A DNA stretch of 11,794 nucleotides from Thermofilum sp. Its GTDB lineage: Archaea; Thermoproteota; Thermoprotei; Thermofilales; Thermofilaceae. Shown one piece after another: positions 5,471 to 11,794 of this stretch. Location of the stretch: assembly GCA_020832965.1 (NCBI GenBank), contig JAJHRM010000059.1, positions 1 through 11,794 of the forward strand. Reading direction: 5' to 3'. Every line of letters begins with the position of its first letter. Positions within the stretch are counted from its first letter, which is position 1. The notes beneath the pieces were generated by a model that had not been told where the DNA came from, searched no databases, and saw only the letters and a program-made list of their open reading frames with translations. A program made the position numbers and the translations under genes.

Positions 5471-7612
5471 CTACGTTAGCTCCCGCGCCTTCCTCACGCA
5501 CTCCTCCCTGAATGCATTGTATGCCTCCGTGAATCCCTTCATCGTCTTTACCCTTGAGCCGAAGCTTGCCCACTCGCCTGGCTTTAAGCCGCCCAAACCC
5601 ATCTCCTCCACCCCCTGAACACCTGCCTCCGTAAGTATCCCTGCAAGTTCAGGTGTGAGCTCGTAGGCTTTCCTGAAGTCCTCGATAGTCATAAGCGTTT
5701 CTTTAATTGCGTCGCTGTGCTTCCTAAGTATTGACCAGTCGTAGTCCTCCAGCTTGAGTCCCTTCTCGGCGTACTCTAGGTGGACGTTTAGCTGGTGGTT
5801 GGGGAACTCCGTGTTGGTCATGTTCCTTCTCGCAAGCGTAAGGTAAGTGTCCGCAGGCTTCCTCTTTGACGCTGGGAGGACGTCTATGCCCCTCAGAACA
5901 TCCTCCGCCTGCTCCGGGCTGAGGGAGTACTTCCTGACTATGTAGGCTAGCCACTTGCCGTAGTTCTCGTCGCTGAAGAATATCCACCAGACCCTCTGAG
6001 CGACTAGTGTGCCAGCGAGGCTTATAGCTTCCTCAATCTTCTTCAGGTTGGACAAGGCTTCATCAGCTGTGGCTCCACAGACGCCCGCTCCTGCGAGGAA
6101 CTCTGCCAGGTCCCTGCTTGCCAGTGTCTTAACGTACGCCTGGCTGGCTACGAGCCCAACTTTCTCCTCTAGAGTCGCTGCCTCAACGCTGTAGCCCCAG
6201 CCCGTCGGAGCCTTCCATTTCTTGCCGGGTTCCGCTCCGGGCACGCCTAGCCTCCTTGCCAGCTCTGCGAGCGCTTGCTCAGGCTGGTCTAACTTCCTAA
6301 GCGCCTCCGATATGAGTTCAGCTGCTTTGACCTCCCTCAGGTGCGCCTCTAGCCTGCCACCCATGTTTGTCTCGTAGACCTTTGTAGGCTTCACCCCCCT
6401 CTTTACTGCTTCAACTCTCCCCTCTATTTTTGCGAGAATGAGCTGAACCTCCTGCGAGACAGTGAATGTCACGGTGTTATTCGTGCCGATCCCTAGGCTC
6501 TCAAGCCTCCTCGTTATCTCGATTGCCGCCTCGCTGCTCCCGGCAACCTTGAAGACTATGTTCGGCCTCCCCCTCTCCAGGTAGCTTGGCCACCCCCACA
6601 ACAGGTATGCGTCGTAGCGCTTAAAGTACTCCTCGCACAGCTCGTAAATCTTCAGAGCGTCCCTGAGGCTGCCCTCGACGCTGTCGGCGACGTTGGGGTT
6701 TAGCTGGTAGCTGACCATGCCGTCTTGGAAGTCTAGCAGGTATGCTGCCGGTCTGAGTACTTCCATGTTTGGCCACAGGGCTATGAGTGTCGCAGCCATT
6801 GCTAGGGCGTCTGGATCCTCCTCGACTTTCCTGAGGAGCTCGGGGTTCTTCCTAAGGTATTCTTTGAACTTGTCCCAAAGTGATGGGTCGTCCTTGTATG
6901 CTTCAGCCGCTAGAACCGGGTTTGTTGAGACCTGGACGAAGCCCAGGTGCCTGAGCCACCTCAGCCCGAGGGCGTAGTCATTACCGAATCGGCATAAGCC
7001 CTGCTTAGACATCCTGTAGTACGCGTTGCCCTGCAGCTCCCTTACTGCTTCACGCGTGAAGCTCGAGGCTGGCTTGGATTCTTCAATCCTCGCCCTTATT
7101 TTCCCGGCCATTGAGGCGAGCATGCTCTTCGTCCTCGGGTTGCTCGACATCACTTTCTCCATGTCGCCCAGCATGTAGTCAGCCGCCATGCGCGCCGCTA
7201 CTGCCACGCCGGCTTCACGCGCCTCCTCATTTTCCAGCGAGGAGAGCTCAGCCTCTATGGATGTGATGGTCTTCACTCGCTCCCGGTGTGGAATGCTTGC
7301 CCAGTCTGCTTCCAGGCTAGCGGTGTTGAGGGCTATTTCCATGAGTAGCTGGTAGATCCTCGCTCTCCTCGCAAGCCTCTGCTCCTCGCTCAGGCTTCCC
7401 AGGCGTAGGAATTCGAGGTGGCTCTGCCTGCAAACCTGCCCAACTACAAGTGAGTACTTGCCAGAGATCTGTGGGTTTAGGAGGTTGTCTGCGCCGAGCT
7501 CGGGGAACCCTTTAAGGGCTACGTATAGTGCAAGCGAGGAGTGGTCATTGGCTGGGGGGCTTGGGGGCAGCTCCTCTGGAGGGGGAAGCTTTACTCTTAC
7601 GGCTGATGGCAT
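5471..7612 (-). CDS. Large transaldolase-superfamily protein with unusual catalytic acid and long extensions
   Basis: The ATG at 7612 gives 713 residues. A GTG at 7690 would add 26, but a TATA-like CTTATAAG (7658-7665) lies between the two. About residues 205-435 match transaldolase: a lone Asp212, Ser-Thr-Asn-Pro-Val-Leu (229-234), Val-Ser-Tyr-Gln-Leu-Asn-Pro (300-306), Ile-Val-Phe-Lys-Val-Ala-Gly (352-358, Schiff-base Lys355), Gly-Thr-Asn-Asn-Thr-Val-Thr-Phe (376-383), and Gly-Gly-Arg (418-420, phosphate site). E. coli TalB is 317 residues and uses Asp17, Glu96 and Lys132. The Glu96 position here reads Gln303. About 200 residues precede and 290 follow the core, mostly helical, with no signal peptide. 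Known members transfer dihydroxyacetone units between sugar phosphates; the true substrate here is unknown. It stands alone, divergent from the serpin gene. Confidence 0.72.
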   Translation of the reverse strand: MPSAVRVKLPPPEELPPSPPANDHSSLALYVALKGFPELGADNLLNPQISGKYSLVVGQVCRQSHLEFLRLGSLSEEQRLARRARIYQLLMEIALNTASLEADWASIPHRERVKTITSIEAELSSLENEEAREAGVAVAARMAADYMLGDMEKVMSSNPRTKSMLASMAGKIRARIEESKPASSFTREAVRELQGNAYYRMSKQGLCRFGNDYALGLRWLRHLGFVQVSTNPVLAAEAYKDDPSLWDKFKEYLRKNPELLRKVEEDPDALAMAATLIALWPNMEVLRPAAYLLDFQDGMVSYQLNPNVADSVEGSLRDALKIYELCEEYFKRYDAYLLWGWPSYLERGRPNIVFKVAGSSEAAIEITRRLESLGIGTNNTVTFTVSQEVQLILAKIEGRVEAVKRGVKPTKVYETNMGGRLEAHLREVKAAELISEALRKLDQPEQALAELARRLGVPGAEPGKKWKAPTGWGYSVEAATLEEKVGLVASQAYVKTLASRDLAEFLAGAGVCGATADEALSNLKKIEEAISLAGTLVAQRVWWIFFSDENYGKWLAYIVRKYSLSPEQAEDVLRGIDVLPASKRKPADTYLTLARRNMTNTEFPNHQLNVHLEYAEKGLKLEDYDWSILRKHSDAIKETLMTIEDFRKAYELTPELAGILTEAGVQGVEEMGLGGLKPGEWASFGSRVKTMKGFTEAYNAFREECVRKARELT

Positions 7613-7650
7613 GTGAGGCTCAACTTTTAAAACTGCATATTTCCCTTTCC

Positions 7651-7717
7651 AGAAATGCTTATAAGGCAAGTCGTCCAAGCACCTGAACACGTTTGTTCAA
7701 CGCATGGCTTAATTAGC
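7651..7717. promoter_or_regulatory. Divergent promoter region of the transaldolase-like and serpin genes
   Basis: Two near-symmetric TATA elements lie between the genes. AGAAATG-CTTATAAG (7651-7665) has a good BRE on the plus strand, yet its palindromic core could also serve the minus strand, with a predicted minus start near 7636 and a 24-nt leader to the ATG at 7612. GCTTAATTAGC (7707-7717) is centred about 28 nt before the serpin ATG at 7740 and would give a nearly leaderless serpin message. Which TATA drives which gene cannot be decided by eye. Confidence 0.45.
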
Positions 7718-7739
7718 AGGGCTGGATTACTGGTTCTTG

Positions 7740-8993
7740 ATGGTGGGGCAGGGTTCAAAAAGGTTTGTGGGGATATTCGCGGTAATACTGTTATTAGCCA
7801 CATTAGCTGCCGTGATCGTAATGCTGTTCGAGAGGCGGGGGGAGATGCCGCCAGCAGTTCAGCAGCCGGCTGTGCCAGCTGTTGAAGCTAGCCCGCTAGA
7901 GTCTTACACAGGTTTCGCCCTGAAGTTTTCACTCATGGCTGGCCTCGGCGACAAAAACACTGCAGTTTCACCTTTCAGCGTGTACCCAGCTCTGCTGATG
8001 CTGAGCGAGGGGGCTGCTGGGGATACCAGAGCAGAGCTCCTGGCGGTGCTCGGTCTCTCGTCGCAGGTGGAAGCGAGGGAGTGGTTTAAGTCTAGCTCCC
8101 AGAGGTTTTTAGGCGTTCAGCCACAGGCTAAAACGTCGATCGCCAACAGTTTATGGGTTAGAAGCGGGGTCCCAGTCAAGGATGGCTACGTAAAGACGCT
8201 TGAGACGTACTACCTGGCTGAACACTACTCCTTCGGCGACACAGTTGATGCGGCTAGGAGGATCAATTCCTGGGTATGCGATAAGACGAACAAGCTGATC
8301 GATAGGATAGTTGACTACCTGGATCCATTAACCATGATCGTTCTAGTGAACACCGTCTACTTCAAGGCGAACTGGACAACACGCTTCGAAAACATGGTCA
8401 ACGAGACCTTCAACTCCCCGAGGGGGCCTGTCCGAACAGAGTTCCTCTCAGGTACCGTCAATGCGAAAATCATCGAGAACGACGACTACGTTGCAGTGGC
8501 TCTCAGCTACACTGGCACGGACGTGAAATTCGTAGCCCTGATGCCCAGGAGGCTCCCCTTAAAGGAGTACATGAGCAGGATCTCTGAGAGGGATCTCCTG
8601 AACATGCTTGCAGAGCTGTTGAGCAAGAGCGATGAGAGGGTTAAGCTGCTGCTCCCAAAGTTTGACGTAGACAGCGGCATAGTTGAGCTGAAGCCTCTCC
8701 TCAGGGGCATGGGGATAGGAAGAGTTTTCGACCCGGACCATGCGGACCTCTCAGAAATGCTTGACTACAGCAAGCTTCCGGGGAAAGCCTACGTCAGCAA
8801 CGTGTTTCACAGAGCTAGGGTCAAGGTTGACCTGTACGGCACCGAGGCTGCAGCCGCAACCGCGATAGTCATCAGGATTACAGCTATACCCGGAGAGGTA
8901 AAAACCGTGAAGATAGATAGTCCGTTCGCATTCTTCCTGGTTGACCCAAGCACAAAGGCTATCCTCTTCGCGGGGAGCTACGTAGGACCATAG
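7740..8993 (+). CDS. Membrane-anchored inhibitory-type serpin
   Basis: This 417-residue protein has an N-terminal basic segment and transmembrane helix (about 9-30), a Pro/Ala-rich linker (about 35-52), then a full serpin domain (about 53-417). Recognisable blocks are Asn-Thr-Ala-Val-Ser-Pro-Phe-Ser (73-80), Ala-Asn-Ser-Leu-Trp-Val (135-140), Leu-Val-Asn-Thr-Val-Tyr-Phe-Lys-Ala-Asn-Trp (202-212), the hinge Gly-Thr-Glu-Ala-Ala-Ala-Ala-Thr (367-374) and a Ser-Pro-Phe-Ala-Phe-Phe strand (394-399). The alanine hinge is what inhibitory serpins need to insert the reactive loop. Counting as in alpha-1-antitrypsin puts P1 at Thr381 and P1' at Ala382, suggesting an elastase-, subtilisin- or proteasome-like target. 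The usual P17 Glu is Leu365. It should sit outside the cell, tethered to the membrane. The ATG at 7740 is chosen over an adjacent TTG because of the TATA box at 7709-7715. Confidence 0.93.
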   Translation: MVGQGSKRFVGIFAVILLLATLAAVIVMLFERRGEMPPAVQQPAVPAVEASPLESYTGFALKFSLMAGLGDKNTAVSPFSVYPALLMLSEGAAGDTRAELLAVLGLSSQVEAREWFKSSSQRFLGVQPQAKTSIANSLWVRSGVPVKDGYVKTLETYYLAEHYSFGDTVDAARRINSWVCDKTNKLIDRIVDYLDPLTMIVLVNTVYFKANWTTRFENMVNETFNSPRGPVRTEFLSGTVNAKIIENDDYVAVALSYTGTDVKFVALMPRRLPLKEYMSRISERDLLNMLAELLSKSDERVKLLLPKFDVDSGIVELKPLLRGMGIGRVFDPDHADLSEMLDYSKLPGKAYVSNVFHRARVKVDLYGTEAAAATAIVIRITAIPGEVKTVKIDSPFAFFLVDPSTKAILFAGSYVGP

Positions 8994-9013
8994 GGAACCC
9001 CTTTTTCCCTTTT
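8992..9013 (+). terminator. Hairpin and T-run terminator after the serpin gene
   Basis: AGGGAA overlapping the serpin stop codon can pair with TTCCCT across a 7-base loop, followed directly by TTTT. It fills most of the 25-bp gap between the convergent serpin and inositol-phosphate synthase genes. Confidence 0.45.
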
Positions 9014-9018
9014 CAGAG

Positions 9019-10137
9019 CTACCTCAGCTTTTCAATCAGTGAAAGTAGGTCGTAGTAGGCCTGTATCTTCGAGACGTGCCTTGTACCCATGGGTCCAGGG
9101 CGCTTCATGTAGAATCTGTTGATCTCCGGTGAGGAGCCGTAGACGCCCCTCCTCATGGCGAGGTAGGCTAGGCGCACTAAGTCGACGATGTACCCCGCAA
9201 GCGCCGGGCTATCATTGATGCGCATGTTCACAGTCAACTCGTCCGTGAATCCTCCGAAGCTCACCCATTGGACATGCATAGAGACAAACTTCTTGTCGCC
9301 AAGTGGCTCGAGGAAGCCCGTGGGGCGAATGTAGTGTGGGGGATCGTAGCCCAGGATGTCCCTGAAGAAGCCGGACTTCGTCCTCTCCTTCGCCTCGTTC
9401 CTGTCTGGCTCGAGCAGCGCGAGAAAATCGGTGTTTCCGCCTATGTTGAACTGTACCACTGAGATAACCTTCCTATTCCTCTCCTTCAGGTGCTCCGCAA
9501 GGTCTATGGTTAGTGGGGTGGCGCCAGTGGCGCCGTCATCGCCCAGGACGATTGACCCGTTGCTGAGCGCCTTCTCTACGAAGCCCGGGCTGCAGGCGAC
9601 GTATGCAGGCTGGCAATTCACGTAGGCAACACCTCTGCGGTTGAGCACCAAGTAAGCATAGACCTGCGAGTGCGGAAGCAGGCCCCTGAGCGCCTTCTCC
9701 TCCACTTCCCGCCATGAGTGGAGGGGTTCGGAGCTGACCGTGCTCGTGACGTCAACGACAACGTCCGGCTTCGAGTCGTCCAGCCATTCCTCGAACTTCG
9801 AGTAGGCGTCCTTGATGCTACTGGACATGTCGAGAGACTTCACCTTTAAGAAGCTTGGCGTACTTTTCAGAGCTAACCCGGGTGAAACGTAGACGTCTCG
9901 AAGCTCCGGCTCAGGCTCTAACCCATACATCTTAGCCACGTCGAAGAGGCTCTTCCCAACCTTGTTCTCGTCAACATCAACGCTTCCAACAACCTCTATC
10001 TCGCTGAAATCAATGCCTAAATCAAACTTACCAAGGGGCACGCCGTAGGGCTCGAGCTTTCCACTCTTCATCCTTGAAAGCCCCCATACAAATATTGTGG
10101 CAACGTAACCCTGCCCAACGATAGCAACCCTAATCAT
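9019..10137 (-). CDS. ino1: myo-Inositol-1-phosphate synthase
   Basis: The 372-residue enzyme converts glucose 6-phosphate to L-myo-inositol 1-phosphate with NAD+ (oxidation, intramolecular aldol closure, reduction). Visible are the Rossmann start Val-Gly-Gln-Gly-Tyr-Val-Ala (7-13), the family signature Gly-Asp-Asp-Gly-Ala-Thr-Gly-Ala-Thr-Pro (199-208), Asn-Ile-Gly-Gly-Asn-Thr-Asp-Phe (231-238), active-site lysines in Ala-Lys-Glu-Arg-Thr-Lys-Ser (249-255) and near 282-283, and Tyr-Met-Lys-Arg-Pro-Gly-Pro (343-349). Length is normal for archaea, shorter than the eukaryotic enzyme. In archaea the product feeds archaetidylinositol lipids and, in many hyperthermophiles, the heat solute di-myo-inositol phosphate. 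No inositol-phosphate cytidylyltransferase is nearby, so the branch is undecided. The ATG at 10137 follows a TATA box at 10168-10174 and a 22-bp palindrome, so expression is probably switched by a repressor. Confidence 0.95.
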   Translation of the reverse strand: MIRVAIVGQGYVATIFVWGLSRMKSGKLEPYGVPLGKFDLGIDFSEIEVVGSVDVDENKVGKSLFDVAKMYGLEPEPELRDVYVSPGLALKSTPSFLKVKSLDMSSSIKDAYSKFEEWLDDSKPDVVVDVTSTVSSEPLHSWREVEEKALRGLLPHSQVYAYLVLNRRGVAYVNCQPAYVACSPGFVEKALSNGSIVLGDDGATGATPLTIDLAEHLKERNRKVISVVQFNIGGNTDFLALLEPDRNEAKERTKSGFFRDILGYDPPHYIRPTGFLEPLGDKKFVSMHVQWVSFGGFTDELTVNMRINDSPALAGYIVDLVRLAYLAMRRGVYGSSPEINRFYMKRPGPMGTRHVSKIQAYYDLLSLIEKLR

Positions 10138-10138
10138 G

Positions 10139-10160
10139 CTAGTTCATAATTATGAACTAG
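10139..10160. promoter_or_regulatory. Perfect 22-bp palindrome over the ino1 transcription start
   Basis: The arm CTAGTTCATAA is followed immediately by its exact reverse complement, ending two bases before the ino1 ATG. The TATA box predicts initiation near 10145, inside the palindrome. A dimeric repressor bound here would block polymerase loading or escape. The binding protein is not evident in this window. Confidence 0.75.
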
Positions 10161-10167
10161 TTTATGG

Positions 10168-10181
10168 TTATAAACATTTTC
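10168..10181 (-). promoter_or_regulatory. BRE/TATA of ino1
   Basis: On the minus strand AAAATG-TTTATAA is a textbook archaeal BRE plus TATA box, centred about 34 nt before the ino1 ATG. It gives a leader of about 8 nt. Confidence 0.65.
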
Positions 10182-10319
10182 CACGCGTTTTCTGGAAATA
10201 CTTCTTATCCATCAATACTTGTGGCTATATGGAGAGCCTGCGCTAGGTAAGGTGAGGAGGAGGCTCGCTGAGGAGAAATAGAATGTAGGAGAGAAAAAGC
10301 ATTTTTGTACTCTAATTCT

Positions 10320-11237
10320 TCACCATATCATTATGCCAAAGTAACCTGTTATGAATTTGAGGGCTACGTACAGGAAATACACCCCGAAGATCAGTTTGAG
10401 GATATTTGGCTTAAACCTCTTAATTATTGCAGCGCCGATCTGTGCTCCTACAACTGTGCCTGCTCCTAGGAGGAGCCCTGCCCCGAGAGCTACGTAGCCC
10501 TGCGCAGCCTTAATCAATCCACCAATAGTAGCTAGTGGAATCATCGCCGCCAGAGAAGTCCCCATTGTGACATAGACTGGTGCATTGAACAGGTATATTA
10601 ACCCTGGAACGAGGGCATACCCACCGCCTAAGCCAACTATGCCTGTCAGTATTCCTATGATGAAGCCAAACATGCCCATCAATATCCTGGACCCGGGAAT
10701 TGTTTCGCCCTCTCCCCCTCCACTTTTGGGTTTTGCTATGCCTATTCCTTCAACTATCATCCTGTATGATGGCCAGAGGAATGCGATGCCTAGAATAAGG
10801 TTTAAAGTTTTGACTTGCTGAACGAGCAACGTAAAAAGCCAGGAACCTACAAGTACGCCTAGGGTGCCTAGTCCTCCTATCCAGAGTGCGGCGCTCTTGT
10901 CAAGGTTTCTGCGCACCAGATGCCCATAGGCCCCGGAAACTGTTGTAAAGATTACGGCGAAAAGCGTTGTTGCTATGGCGATTGGTGCGGGATAGCTAAG
11001 CCAGAAATGCAAGATCGGTAGCATGACACTGCATCCTCCAGTACCGATGAGCCCTCCTAAGAGCCCAGCCCCGAGCCCAACAGCTACTAGTATCACTGAG
11101 TCTAGCGCTGTAATCGGCGGCGTATCCTTATGCGAAAGGTTTCCCGAGAAGTACGTAGCAACCATCAAAACAGCTATAAGCGTTAGTAGCGCAATTGTGG
11201 GAACATAGCTTTTAATCAGGCTCTCCTTAGCGGTCAT
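10320..11237 (-). CDS. TauE/SafE-family membrane permease (sulfite/organosulfonate exporter-like)
   Basis: This 305-residue protein has eight to nine transmembrane segments and the duplicated TauE/SafE architecture. The first repeat carries Gly-Leu-Gly-Ala-Gly-Leu-Leu-Gly-Gly-Leu-Ile-Gly-Thr-Gly-Gly (54-68), the second Gly-Ile-Leu-Thr-Gly-Ile-Val-Gly-Leu-Gly-Gly-Gly-Tyr (195-207), each followed by a Pro-containing helix. A Gly/Lys-rich cytoplasmic loop near 166-182 joins the halves. Relatives move sulfite, sulfoacetate or other small anions, usually outward. No sulfur gene is beside it here, so the substrate is open. GGTGAT lies five bases before the ATG at 11237. Predicted control is through the divergent promoter with palindrome 11259-11272. 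A short AAAAA-TGC-TTTTT inverted repeat at about 10294-10306 beyond the stop may terminate the transcript. Confidence 0.88.
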   Translation of the reverse strand: MTAKESLIKSYVPTIALLTLIAVLMVATYFSGNLSHKDTPPITALDSVILVAVGLGAGLLGGLIGTGGCSVMLPILHFWLSYPAPIAIATTLFAVIFTTVSGAYGHLVRRNLDKSAALWIGGLGTLGVLVGSWLFTLLVQQVKTLNLILGIAFLWPSYRMIVEGIGIAKPKSGGGEGETIPGSRILMGMFGFIIGILTGIVGLGGGYALVPGLIYLFNAPVYVTMGTSLAAMIPLATIGGLIKAAQGYVALGAGLLLGAGTVVGAQIGAAIIKRFKPNILKLIFGVYFLYVALKFITGYFGIMIW

Positions 11238-11258
11238 GCCATCACCTATTGGTATTTT

Positions 11259-11299
11259 TGTGATATATCACATTTTATACTGGAATAGAAATATATATG
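11259..11299. promoter_or_regulatory. Divergent promoter with perfect 14-bp palindrome
   Basis: TGTGATATATCACA (11259-11272) is a perfect palindrome with TGTGA half-sites spaced by four bases, resembling CRP/FNR-type operators in form only. The minus-strand TATA (TATAAAA, around 11273-11279) would start the TauE/SafE transcript near 11250, so the palindrome lies between TATA and start site, a classic repressor position. The plus-strand AAATATATAT (11290-11299) is about 26 nt before the ATG at 11320 and predicts a leaderless message for the HTH protein. Confidence 0.6.
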
Positions 11300-11319
11300 T
11301 TTTGTTGCGTTTTAGCTGT

Positions 11320-11691
11320 ATGTGCTCTTGCTGGTGTAGGAGGAGGAGAAAGGGTTTAGCCGGAAGGACTCCAAAACCGGTGGCAGTATCGTCCATTCCA
11401 GCGGCTAGCGCTTTTTACCCATACCCAGTCTTGGAAGCCGAGCCAGTGTACCTAGAGCTTGCTGAGGTTGAGGCATTGAAGCTGATAGACATCGAGAAGC
11501 TTTCCTATGAGGATGCTGGGAGAAGAATGAACATATCAAGAAACACCGTTTGGAGGCTTGTCGAGAACGCGAGAGAGAAACTCGCCAGAGCCATATTCGA
11601 GGGCAGACCCGTAATTATATTAAAGGAGGAATCATTTAAAGACCAGCCTGCGTGCCCGTACTTTTCTTTTTCTGGCACCCTGTGGCAATAG
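11320..11691 (+). CDS. DUF134 (UPF0251)-like HTH regulator with Cys-rich N-terminus
   Basis: The 123-residue protein matches the DUF134 plan. It opens with Met-Cys-Ser-Cys-Trp-Cys and an Arg4-Lys patch (1-11), then has a Pro-rich linker (19-42) and a sigma-70 region-4-like helix-turn-helix (about 43-95) including Glu-Val-Glu-Ala-Leu-Lys-Leu-Ile-Asp, Leu-Ser-Tyr-Glu-Asp-Ala-Gly-Arg-Arg-Met and Ser-Arg-Asn-Thr-Val-Trp-Arg-Leu. A short tail has one more Cys (112). DUF134 proteins are presumed DNA binders; the cysteines suggest metal or redox sensing, which is inference. The frame is open from 11236, but ATG 11320 is preferred because the TATA box at 11290-11299 predicts transcription starting on it. 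Divergence from the TauE/SafE permease across a shared palindrome suggests it controls that transporter. Confidence 0.8.
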   Translation: MCSCWCRRRRKGLAGRTPKPVAVSSIPAASAFYPYPVLEAEPVYLELAEVEALKLIDIEKLSYEDAGRRMNISRNTVWRLVENAREKLARAIFEGRPVIILKEESFKDQPACPYFSFSGTLWQ

Positions 11692-11794
11692 CTCAGGCCA
11701 AGCCAGGAGTTCTGGGAGTGCACGTTAAAGCGGTACCGGCGCAATGAGAACAGTGCGCTGATAAAATCATTTCCTTCGCGCGTGTATTCATTGA
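11692..11794. other. No supported feature at the right edge
   Basis: The last 103 bases hold only tiny ORFs. A 33-codon minus-strand frame starting at 11791 contains a Cys-x-x-Cys but has no visible promoter or ribosome binding site within the window. Confidence 0.4.

Noticed and set aside
10180..10280. Short plus-strand coding-like tail ending Gly-Lys-Val-Arg-Arg-Arg-Leu-Ala-Glu-Glu-Lys
   Set aside because: About 34 codons, no start codon or promoter, and it begins right beside the ino1 TATA element; too weak to list.
1..11794. CRISPR array, insertion sequence, integrase/att site, rRNA
   Set aside because: No regular direct repeats, transposase, terminal inverted repeats or structured rRNA segments were visible on either strand.

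Overview
The window looks like a piece of a hyperthermophilic archaeal chromosome, most likely Thermoproteota (a Thermofilum-like crenarchaeon is my best guess; this rests on gene content and promoter style, not on a marker gene). The signs are archaeal TATA boxes about 25 nt ahead of predicted starts, several starts that look leaderless, a VapBC-type antitoxin of archaeal form, an archaeal-length inositol-phosphate synthase, a thermophile-type serpin and heavy use of AGG/AGA arginine codons. There are no rRNA, tRNA, CRISPR or insertion-sequence features that I can support.

Layout. Bases 1-261 hold the end of a minus-strand toxin-antitoxin pair (VapB-like AbrB protein, then the first codons of its presumed partner). 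Bases 262-811 have no intact gene but carry coding-like scraps. Bases 812-3144 form an AT-richer module: a TetR repressor, a divergent BASS/ACR3-like membrane transporter, and a small Trp/His protein with an internal repeat. The two plus-strand promoters of this module share the same architecture: a TATA box bracketed by TGACTG(A/G)CC / GGTCAGTCA-type half-sites. This makes a compact local regulon. Bases 3424-5047 (minus) are a two-gene ABC-2 exporter operon, ATPase then permease, overlapping by 11 bp. Bases 5048-5470 hold the ABC promoter and probable decayed coding material. Bases 5471-7612 (minus) encode a very large transaldolase-like protein, divergent from a membrane-anchored serpin at 7740-8993. 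The serpin converges on inositol-1-phosphate synthase (9019-10137, minus), whose predicted transcription start lies in a perfect 22-bp palindrome. Last come a TauE/SafE-type permease (10320-11237, minus) and a divergent DUF134-like HTH regulator with a Cys-rich N-terminus (11320-11691), with a perfect 14-bp palindrome between them.

How the genes fit together. Three independent regulatory units can be read from the DNA: TetR with its two operators (probably inducible efflux plus an accessory protein), an unknown repressor at the inositol-phosphate synthase start (probably stress-solute or lipid head-group control), and the palindrome between TauE/SafE and DUF134. The most novel-looking parts are the small repeat protein sharing a TetR-type operator with a transporter, the oversized transaldolase homologue with an altered catalytic acid, and the serpin beside it.
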